Below the pieces are notes generated by a model that was not told the origin of the DNA, did not search any database, and saw only the letters and a program-made list of their open reading frames with translations. The translations under genes and the position numbers were made by a program. Below, piece after piece: positions 35,401 through 47,400 of a DNA stretch of 64,000 nt. The stretch lies in assembly GCA_030141605.1 (NCBI GenBank), contig JAQGDQ010000101.1:516919-580918 (forward strand), in the 5' to 3' direction. Source of the stretch: Tubiluchus corallicola. Taxonomy: Eukaryota; Priapulida; Priapulimorpha; Priapulimorphida; Tubiluchidae. Each line of letters begins with the position of its first letter. Position 1 is the first letter of the stretch.

Positions 35401-38400
35401 TCATCTCAGAGGTTTGTTCTTGATAATGAGCTAAGTCCCGGTCCTGCTACAACCATCAAACATTAAGTAGATTATTCGTTGAGTGCTAAACACTAGCTTA
35501 CTGTGAGCAAAACTGAAAGAAAACATATTAACATTTTTGGCAGATGCTATAAGCAAACAATACAACATAACTATTATAATCGAATGGTTGTGTATTAAAG
35601 GCTTAATTTGTTAAATTTACTCTTTAAAACATCATATTGCGTATACTGTGTAGGTCTATAATGTTAATATAACTCACCTGACACGATTTTTGGTCTCAAT
35701 TACAATTTTCATAGCTTCTTGTTTCTTGTTCAGCGTTTTGCCTCTCAGGTTTCATATTCTCTCCCTTCTGTAGCTCATCATCAATAATCAGAGAGTCTCG
35801 TCTCAGCTCGTTCATACCAAAATCAGTGGCGTTTTCTCGAGTCCTATTATAGTAGCTGAAAAAGAAGAAGACGTTCCTGATAACACATTAGCACTGATCA
35901 CGCTAGGCTGTAGAAGGGAGTTTGAAACACTTCCAACCTCAGACAATGAAATTACTGGCGACGCTGAAGAACCGGTAAGTGCAGATTATGCCAAACGTTT
36001 GCATCAGTGATCCACGTTCCCTCCCTTGTGTTCCCTGGTTTTTACAACTGCTTCCCCATATGATTTGACGTCTAATAATCATCTGACAATTATACCATTA
36101 TTGTCTTAACACTGTAATCAGTTTATGAAACGTCGTTACTGTCAAACGAAAAAAAGAAACCCTTATTTCTCTGTATGATACGGGCTGGTATATCATTTCA
36201 TAACCTAACCAAAATTTGTTGTTGGCGAGGCTAAAAGCTCTACGAAATTATCACCGAAAGAAAACGTGATGATGTTAAAAGTATACTTGCAGCGCAAAAC
36301 CTCCATTTGAGTGTCAATGTCCAATTTGGCTAATATACTGAAAAACTAACTTGTGATTACTATATCAGGTTCTTCAGTTAATATATACATGTATATGTGT
36401 TATGTGGACACATGATGTGTGCGTGAGTGCGTGCGCGCGCGTGTGTAGATATCTCCACATGAACGTAAACTGTTCTGGAATTAATCAGCTAGGTATGAGA
36501 GAAAACAATTTTGTTGCAATTTGTCCACGTGACGACTTAAAAATGAGTATATTGACTCGATTGTTAGTTAAGTTGTAAAAATATAGCCACAACAGTACAC
36601 TGGTGACCGTTGCGGGCTTCGAACCACGACTGGAAACAGATTTTTGTTACCACAATCTTTTTAGGGGGATGATCCGCCTTTTACTGCCCTAAAAGAACAA
36701 TATGGGGTTGGTTTAACATACGAGGACTACACCATTGGACACTTAGACGAATTTGTTATTTGGGCATGGCGCCTAAGTCAAAATCAGACAAATTTTCTGT
36801 TAGGAAAAATCGGTAGGTACATTTCTATAATTTCTTGTAAATGAAGCATATTAGAAATACTAAAGTTTACTTTAAAACGCATCTAAATAGTTTATACCAT
36901 TTTCGGTTTCTGTTAGTTTCAGAAATTTAAATTAATAAAGTTGGTTATTGTTATTATTAAATAATTAAATAAAAAGTAAAAAACTTAAGAACTTAAGAAA
37001 CATCAACGACATGAATGGCTACAGAGTGAGTTGCCATTGCCAGACACAAAAACACAGGTACTTTAGTGAAAGGTTCCTAATTTGAATGTTATGTTTTGGA
37101 AGTTATTAGTTTCTTTAAATATGGCTTCAATTTTGTAATGTTGGCGATATTAAATTTTACAAATTGTGAGTGAAACGTAAGTGTACTAATTTTAATTTCT
37201 GTTATAATTTTAAATTTAATTATATGTAGTTTGTGAGCTGTTTAAGTACTCCAGTTATTGTTATTCTTTAACGAAAGATACGCCTACTTGGAGAAACCAA
37301 TTTATGTCTTTTATTTAAATAGAACTTTTCATTTGTAAATTTGCAGATATTCCAACTACACTTCAACCCGCTACCCCTACTACCACAACTCCTAAGATAG
37401 GTGAGTTTTCACTAATTGTTTGTGCGAAGTTTTGCAAAATTTTTGCGAGCTAATGTACAGACCATATGTTATTTAAAAAATCAACGAATTTCAATTCATT
37501 CGTGACTTTTTCTTCGCCTCCAATATTGTTAAAGTGCAATTTCAGGAATATATACCAAGTGAAAAGAACCAAGAACGAATAATTACAAGCGTACAATTGG
37601 ATTTTTACTTAGGCCTGGCTTAATTTTTTTACTAAACCTATATCGGTTTACAATAGTAGACGTGGTATCATATTGTAGTAAGGGTAGATCAAATTGCGTA
37701 AATAAGCATAGTGCCCTAATAATCCGTTCTTTTCTTGTCGGTTTCAGTTCCGAGTCAGTTGTATTGCTGTCAGTTTTACTAGCATGATCAATATGTGTGA
37801 AAAATGGCAACAACAAGTATGGTTTCGTGAAACTATTTTATTTATGCAACAGAGCCTACCTGTCCAGAAGGTTTCGTGGAATATCAAAGCACTAGAGTGT
37901 GTTACGGTTTTCCTGGATACAAGTTACCATGGACACACGTGGATGAAGCTTGCAAGCAAATTAGAGGGGATGGAGAAAAATCTTCAGGATTGCTGCCATC
38001 TGACGAGATAAAAGAATGGCTAATAGAAGAAATGAAGGCTAAAGTATACCCAGAGTAAGACAGCAAAATTACATTTCGTCTTATTCACTCATTTAAAGTA
38101 TGCAAAAACGCAATATCGTCTTGCTGTTTACATTATCGACATCTTTTGTCTACGTTGATTTTATATAATTGCAGCCTTTTGTGGAAGCTAGGAAGTTGTA
38201 CTTGCAAATACTAATTAATCTTGAAAACAATAATGTCAACGTGAATGATATAGTTAATATAACAGAAATGCGATTGCTTATATTTATTCAAATGTTAATG
38301 TTAGTGTTGATATTGATGTTGATGTTGATGTCAATGTCAATATCGATGTTGAAGATAAGATTAATAATGTCTATGTCAATGTCATTTAAATAATTAGGAT

Positions 38401-41400
38401 CAATGCCAGTGCGAACGATAATGCTAATATTATTGTTATTGTCAATGATGAGTTAATGTTATTAGTAATCTTAATGTTAACGTAATCTTGATACAATTTT
38501 TAAAGTTGATATTAATAATAATGCTAATATTGATTCAAATGTTAAGTATAGAAAATCCCAGTATGTGATTGAAATAATTACAGCAGCACAATTTTATTGA
38601 AATAATGTAAAAGTCTCACAATTTATTCACTTTTAACTTCGCGCTTTTTACAGAATTCCTGAAGCCTGGACTGGATATAAATACGACTCCTCCAGAAACT
38701 CATATGTAACTTTTTCTGGAGAGAAAGCTGCATTAGGAAATCTTATTCAACAGTCAGTTGTTGCGACAAACATGGCAAAATTAGGAGACAGTTCTTGCTT
38801 TTATCTGGCTTCAGCAGAAACGAACTCTTTGTTAGTTGGTGCCTGTTACAGTCAAAAGTACTTCATCTGCCAAGTTGTCCTTCCTGATGCTTTGCTGACA
38901 GAAATAAGTAAGCATGATTTTTTAGTAGCTAAATGAGTAAGATAGATATTTTTATGATATGTATTTTAAAAGGCTATTTTTTACTGCTTTTAGATACAAA
39001 CGAAATTACTTGCCCTCTCGATGAAAATGGAGATTGTTACGATCCTGTAAAATTTCTTGAAGAGGTAAATACTTGATACTAAAATTTTGATAGTTCGTAT
39101 ATGTACAGCACTGAACACTTAGTACACTGAGCCACTGAAAATCGTAAAGCAGTAAAGTAACCGTTTTAAATTCGTTATAGTATAAACGTGAGTGTTCGAC
39201 TAGACACCATCCTAATAATAAGTGTAATTATAAGCATAGGTATAAGTATAAGCATGGATGCAGGCAAAAACCTGAGTATTATGATTACGTTACGCCACTT
39301 TTCCCTATCATAAATTTCATGAGTCATTTGATTTTAACCAGCAACAAAGTAAAGGAAAAAAACCGTCAGTACTACAAGCAATAGCTCTTTCGAAAAGTAT
39401 GGACGCAAGCTCGGAAGCTGATGCGAATCTGAACTCAACTGAAAAACTGAAAACGGCACGGCAAGTTGTCAAAGCAATGGCTGACTCCATGTGGAATGAT
39501 TCACGCAAGGTTAACTGGGATGACATTCCAACTTTCTTGGTACGATATTGGACGTAATAATCTATGTTTGCAAGTACATAATGTTTTTAAATTTTTGAAA
39601 CCAAATTTAACCAAAAGCAAGGAAATGTGAAAAAGATACGACATGCAAAAATCCCGATTCAAATCTAGATTTATATCAGATTTTCGCACCTTCGTTTCTT
39701 TTTCAGACGAATTTCGTTCAAAAGTGTAATAATTTTTGATTTATCCCACCAGCATTGTATCAAAGTAAAATGAGAAAGTCATTCTCGTAAATTGTTCAGA
39801 AAAGTGTATCTTATTGTTAATATACGTCTAGCCTGCTTATCAAACTGCATTTTGTAATTTGCAGTTCGCATTACATGAAATTTGTCTTCGTACCAAGTAA
39901 ACAATAATAAATAAATAACTAAGTAAATAAATAATTAAGTAAGTAAATAAATAACTAAGTAAGTAAATAAATGAGCAACTAAATGAATGAATGAATGAAT
40001 GAATAAATAAATAAATAATCTTTTAATAATGAAATGTGGATAATTTCATTATTTTAGGAAGTCTTTCATGTCATAGACGAGTACTTGGGTGAAACACATT
40101 CAAAAGATTGGGAGACGTTGGAGCAGGTATTCAATCATTTTCTAACTGCATGGGAAAAATCGATTAATGATTGATAATTCGGTCAGTTTATAGTTACCTC
40201 AAAGCAGAAGATGGAATATAAATTTCTGTACAGGGCTCTTAAATTTTCCGGTATTTGTATTAATTTTTTTTTTGTCATTGCTCTGCGGCTGATTTGACGC
40301 AGACGCATGGCTGTAGTCTTTGCTTAGTAACACCCGCTTAGAATTAGACATGCTATATAGTTTCTAGACACCCTGTAGGTTTGCGTTTCTGGACATCGTG
40401 TAGAATTGGTTTTTTGACACTTGTAAAGATGGTGTTTTTATACGTTTTGTAGAGTTGATGTTTTATAGAGTTTATATTTATGGACGTCCTGTTGAGTTAC
40501 ATATATATGAGAGTGCTGTCTTGAGCTGGTATTTAAGAACACCCCATAGACTCGGTTTTTTTGAGTCACCCTGTAGAGTTTATAGTTGGTATTTTTGGTC
40601 GCCCAGTTGATATTTCTAAACGCCTCGTAAATGTTTAAATTTCATCTTTCTGTTTTTGCAGACTGAAACTGAAAGTAGCTCTGCGAAAATGCTACTAGAC
40701 TTGGACTCCATTGTGGCCAACCTTACAAGAAAGGTTAAGCTGAGCGATCCAACAACGCCACAAATGTACGTCCAAAAAGAAGGACATTCTTGTAAGTCTG
40801 CTTGGCTTAATTTTCTGCTGAAGCTCGATCTGTTCAGACAAAACGTAGAATATTGTCTGAGAATAACACTTTCCACTTGGTGATTTATTCACAAATGCAG
40901 TCTAATTCAAAATATCCTTTTTAAAATGGTATTCTTTAATTAGTAATTACCATATTTTGTATTAGATTTTAGTAATTTATTAGTTCACATGGGAATTCAC
41001 ATTAATTCACATTAAAGCAAGTAGTTTTGTTGAAGTGGGTTAGTCAAACCCTATAACCTTTTCAAAAATACTCTTTTTTGCTTAGCATACGTACTAAGTT
41101 TGGTCTTTTAACCTGTTTGTGGTTGTGTATCTGTCACAGTGTTCCAACTGTAAATTTACTAAGATGGCACGTTGTATTCCTGTTCAGAAAGATTACCTAG
41201 AAAATTTATTCAGACATTTTATTCAACTAATACTTTCCTCAAAAGTTTTGTCTAACCGGTTTATATATCCCATTCACATTGAAGTAGTTTATTATTTTAC
41301 CTGTTTAAGTGTAAAGGTACATCGTGAAATTGACTATAGTACTGTTGTTAGTGTATTGCAGTTTTATAAATTCTGACTGATCAACCAACTGACCGACCGT

Positions 41401-44400
41401 AGGCAGGCAGGCAGACAGACAGACTGGCAAGGCAGGCCGTCTGAGAGATTGGCAAACTGACTGACTGAATAAATGACTGAATGACTTGTTGATTGACTGA
41501 CTGATGGATGGGCTGACCGAGTGAGCGACTAACAGACTCCATGTGCTACAATGACACCAGTTGTGCGGTATAGTAGCTAGCAGCTGACGTTTACCGTATT
41601 AAGTGTTACTGATAACGTATCAAACATGTTTTATATTTCGCTCATTCTTAGTTACCACAATCCGCAAGTTTCCAAAGTCTACATACAGTCAGGTTGCTAG
41701 ATTTCCCGACGATGATAATGATGGTGATGACGACAATGAAATTAACCAAGGTTTGGCAGCTGCGGGCGTCAAAGGTCTAGAAGTGAAGTTTACCGAGGAT
41801 TTGTTTGGAACTATTTCCGATGAAGAAGGTTCTTATTTGCTCCATTGAAAATTATTTATTTTACCAGATATAAAATTTCTTTTCTATGTATAAAAAACAA
41901 ACAAACAAAAATAGAGAAGTCGACACAAATAAATGGAGAGCCCTAAACCTTGCTTATAGAATAAATGTCTAGAGGACTTCACTTGGCCTAGTTATTGATG
42001 TAAAAACTGCTTTATACATAGTCTTTGTGCATTTATTCTGGGTTAAATATTTAGTTAAAGGAAAATTCAACTTTAATCTTTCATGTTTTTAAGCTGACAA
42101 CGTTTTTCTGTGATTGCGTTATTTCATTTGGGCAGATGGTAATCATAACGATCTTGCTTTAGGTGACGTCGAGGTTGGGTTTGGGATCAACATCATTAAT
42201 GAAATGCCTCTGCCAACGAATGTTAAACCGTACGTGCATTTATTACTGTAAATCTCAATTTGTTATTCATTTTTTAAATGGGAAACTTGATACAATGTAT
42301 TTTTTCATAAAGTACGCCACTCTTGCGAACTTGAAATCAGCACTTAACGCCATTATCTACTTAAAGTAGATAGCTGTGGTAGGACTGAGGCCTAGCTCTT
42401 TATCAAAGGTAATACCCTAAGACGAGGCAATAAACCGGCAAAGGTGTCTTAGCTTCGTTCACGCATGAATACATCCCCATCGATGAACAGCCAAAAGCAG
42501 AATGGTGGATGATAGCATTCAAAATCAGTATCGAACCAGGCAATCAGCCATCCATTCAAAAATCAGCCACAGAGTTGTTTAACTTTGGTCGCCACGCCCA
42601 CGTAATAGAAAATGGTAGACATTTTGGAAATTGAAAATCTTTTCTTTGACATCTCTTACATTGAGTTTATTTAAATTATCATCCATTAGTGGTTTCACTT
42701 GTGACCAAATGACGTTAGCTTGAACAATTTTTTCGGAATGAATCTCATATTTACGTTTTGAAGACCGCTGATGACCAATGTACAAATCTATATTAACTCT
42801 GTTTAACTTTGTGTATTATATCTCTGTATTTTTTGTATGCCAATAAAATCTAAATATAAAATCTAAATCTAATATGGTGATTATTAGCGTATTTTATAGT
42901 GCACCTACCTACCATTCTTTTACTGGAAATTGATTTTTGCGTATATTTGTGCTTTTTTTCTAGATTACATAAAGTGATTTCGAGCTAGTTTTCTTTCTTT
43001 TAATGTTTCTAGGAGTGAGGATCTTAGGACAGATGGTTACACGTACAGGATAAATAGTGGTATAATCAGTATCAGTACAGCACCGGAACTTCCTCTTGGA
43101 GCCCTCTGGGGCCATTGTACTTATGTTATGATTCCAATGAAGTCTTCCATTAAAACGGTTAGTCTACAGTCACTGTGAGTCTCTAGTCGTATTCCTTTAT
43201 TTGTGATGCCTGGTTTCCTCAATGCTCTCCTATTTTGAATTGGCTGACAACTTTAATTTTTTTGTTAATTGTTGTCGTATGAAAAAATTCTCCGTTTTAA
43301 TGAATATAAATTATGCATAAAGTAAAGTGAATACAGTTTTTGACATGTATCGGCTGTTCTAGTTAAGTTCTTATTTCGACCGTAGTAGCAATTGTATCAT
43401 AGCAGAGCAATGTACTATGAATCTTTTGTATCAGTCTCACACCTCATATCAAAATCACTTTTTAGGAATTGTGTTATTATGCGATTCAAGGGGATAATAG
43501 CACCCAGAGGAAAAACTGCATTTTATCAATTAGTACGCCACAAAGATTTATTATAAGCTACTAAAAACTTTTTTTCCGTATTGAAAAAGTAAAACGTTAT
43601 TCTTTTCTAGGCCGATGACATACCTTTCTGTACTTATCTGGATCGCAGGTAAATTTATTAATCACTTTGCTTTTTGGGCTTTGAGATCTTACCAGCTGAG
43701 AAGCGTTTTACTAATTAATTGCGCGACAGATTTTTAAATTATTTAATCATTTTATAAAAAAATTGCGTTTAGGTTATTAATTTGATTTTGCATTTTTGAA
43801 TACAGAGTATGTGATTAAATTGCTTCGCCACGGCTTCTTGTTGCAGTACTTGCAGAAGAAATTAGAAAGTCACAAACAATATGTTATAAGTATGTATGTA
43901 GATAAGTTTGATCTGACGGTTTAGTCTTGTGGCAGCGCGTCCGTTTTTCGTTTTGGAGGTCGTGAGTACGATTCAGCGACCGGGTCATACCAATTACTTT
44001 AAAAATATGGTACCGCTGTTGCGCTGCCTGGCGCATTGTATTTAGGGAAAAGTGGGGTCAAGCCACAATTAGACTGAATAAATTCAGTAAATTTCGTCTT
44101 TTAATTTCCTTTCGTGGTTGTAGTATTGGCGAATAGTAAACAAGTGAACTGAGACAATTTAATAACGTTTAGATGATTATTTCAGCACTGGCGAGTGGAG
44201 TACTCAAGATGTACGCGTGGTCTCATTCAACAGTACCCATGTTAATTGTTGCATGGAACATTTCACCACATTTGCAATTCTTGTGCAACCACCATACGTT
44301 TGGGTAAATTTGTTTATTTTCAAACTGTTGACGTTATTTTGTTTACTCATTGTTTTTGCTTGCTGCTTGCCTGTGCGTTTGTTAGTGTGTTGGTCATTCA

Positions 44401-47400
44401 TTGGTTAGTCAGCTGAATACTTAGTTGGTTAGTTAGTTACTCTTTGTGTGAAATAGTAAGTCGAATAGTAAGTTGGTTTTGTTGGCACTCAGTCGTCCAC
44501 TCTTTTATCTATTTAGCTTATTTGTATCGTTTAAGATTCGTTATTTTTTAATTTATTCTTACTTGTATTAAAATTTAAGTTTACATGGATAGCCCTTTGA
44601 TCAAAAATACATGAAAGGGGTTTCTTATTTCAATCGCTAAACACGTTAATGTTACTTAAAAATCTCCTAAATGCCATAAATTCCTTTCCAGATATTTCTT
44701 GCAAAGATGTTATACACTTTCCTGTACGACAGCCTAACTATTAACCACGAACATAATTTACCATCTATTTTTCATTTTCTTTTTTTTTCTATAGATTCCA
44801 ACAGAGCTGGAGGAAACTTTGACTTACATCACATATGTAGGTGTTGCTGTGTCTATTGCTTCTTTGGTCATCTTCATTACTGTGATCATTTTCAATGTGT
44901 AAGTTCTTATTAATTAATGATTGGTTTCTTAAAACCTAATTGATTAATGAGCATTATTAGTTGGCATTCATTAGTGATTTGATATGCACTCAAGTAATAC
45001 AAATGAACCAGTACTTAAGCAAAAGACACAGAATAATAAGAAATAGAAAACAAAAAAGAGGGCCATAGACGCTTATAACTCCGTATTGGATTAAAAAACT
45101 AGGATCTAAATTGGATACAGTAATATAACAGTATGTGTAGGTAAGGGGATAACACTAGTAAACGGCTTGATTCTTGCAATGTGTCGAGGATTTTTTATGT
45201 GTTTGTTGTTTTTAGGTCACTACACATTGAAAGATACATGGTACATCTTAACTTCTCTTTTGCGTTGTTGTTTGCAAATATTACGTTTCTAACTGTTGAT
45301 CCCGCAAGGAAAGATGAGGTAACTACTTTCATCAGATTAGTGAAGAATACCTTACATTACCTTACTTTACTTATCACACCTTACCTTTCCGATCCTTTCC
45401 TTACCTTAGCTTACCTTACCATACATTACCGTATCTTACCTTACCTTATCTTATCGTATTTTACTTTACCTTGCTTACTTCAACTTTCTCTATGTTGCCT
45501 TTGGTTGCCTTTACTTCCACTCATTTAACTGTATCGTACCTTATCTTACCTTATCTTAGTTTTATCTGATTTTACCTTATCGTATCTTATCTGTCCTTAC
45601 TTTACCTTACCTTGTTATATCTAGTTTACCTTAATTTATGCTACTTTACCTTGTTTTATCTTATTTTACCATACCATACATCTTGCCTTACCAAGTTGTC
45701 TTACTAAACTTATTTTACTGCACCTTATTTTAATTTATTTTATGTTACCTGGGTTGATCTTACTTTAGATTACCGTAGTTTACATTAATAAGTTACCTAT
45801 TTTACCTTTTCTCACTTTACTTTATCTCTCCTTACATTGCCAAGTTACAGTATTCTTATTTTTCTTCACATTACCTTACCTTACATTACGCTCTACTTTT
45901 CAATACTTTACCGTACTCTTTTTAGTTTCATTCTGTGTATTTGTAATCTAAGTGTCTTTATACTCTAATACAACCTTTCATGAGTAAAAAGTGGTAAATA
46001 GGACCCTAAATTATAAGAACCACTTTTTACCTTTAATGACATTTTTGATTGATTTATCAAACGAGAGTTTTAATTCGACAACAATATTCAACTGCACACT
46101 GTTCCTCTGAAACTTTTCAAATGTTTTCTATGCAGGTTGCATGCATGGTGGTTGCCGTTCTCTCACACTATTTTTACACGTGTTCGTGGATGTGGTTATT
46201 ATGTGAATCAGTTTACCTGTTCAGAGCCATTGCAGCAGGAAATCTTACTGGAAGAATTCGATGCTATATACCACTTGCTTGGGGTAAATTAATTTTATAT
46301 TACTCGTATTTCTTACATACCATTTACACGTATAGTTGTGATAGTTGTCATAAAAATACATTATATTATATAAAAAAAATATATAATATATCTTCTAGAT
46401 AGATATAAGATTAAGAAAAACAAAAATCCAGAAAATTCAATTGAGTGTCACAATGTTCAGTTCCGATTAAGGATAAACATAAAAGAATATATTTGTTAAA
46501 TAATGTTCAAGAAACTATTCTTACAGATAATATCATTGTTATGATTACAGTCGACATGTTTGTTTCTCAAAAATAATTCGTTTTCCTCACTTCTGCGAAT
46601 TCTGTGCTGCCAGGCAAATAATGAAAACACCTTTACCATTTTTTTCCTTCTTGATGATGCTGCTTGCTGAAAAATCGTAATATGGTGGGCCCCAAATTAA
46701 ACTAAATGTTAGGGAAGGGTGATGAAGAGTACAGGTATAATACTCATTTGAATTTTGAGCTCTACGATAAGCCACTTTCAAGCTGTCGGGTGACCAAAAG
46801 AAGCAAGTTATAGAAACAAGTAAAATCAGTTATGTCGACTCTAATGACGACGAAATTAATGTTTTTATAGGTTTGCCAGCCTTGATTGTAGCTCTTACTG
46901 TCAGCACACATGTTGAAGGTTATGGGGCTGATCACAGGTGCTTCATGTCTTATGACGATCATCTAATATGGATCTTTTTGGGACCAGTGCTGGCCATGAT
47001 ACTTGTAAGTCAATTATTATAAAATTAAAAAATTAAAAAAGAATTTTTTACGATCTTATTACCATATTTATTATTAGCGGTTAATATTTCAGTAATATGG
47101 GTGGGTGCATTGGCGGAAGTATGCTAAAACCAGAACATTTATACTTTTAATTGCATGACGGTATTTCGTCTTAGAGCTTTAGCTTTGAAAACAACCCTGG
47201 TTCTAGTCTCTTCATGTCATCCAGTTTGAGTAGGGTGTTCCACTGAATGCTGATTTTTAACTTGCAGGTTGCAGTGTTCGGAAATGTGTAAAAAAAATGA
47301 ATCAGACGTGCCGTAAATCTTTTGGGCTGATAGATTTGTAACAAATCTGATTACTAAGATTCTTAAAATTGGTAATTCAAAGTAGCTACATCTATTGTCA

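Larger units (their letters stand above)
34134..36812 (+). other. LamG/concanavalin-A-like module of the receptor (four exons)
   Basis: The fold is read from AIQLDG at the end of the preceding exon, MTFGIWVKINP, RYILDSGG, VAIYYNYTSV, MWTHVALRWSEED, LIINNQRV, and finally YTIGHLDEFVIWAWRLSQ, the strand-turn pattern that closes LamG/pentraxin-type jelly rolls. The Cys-poor core and a spacer with acidic residues before the last strand are unusual. Ligand unknown. Confidence 0.7.
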
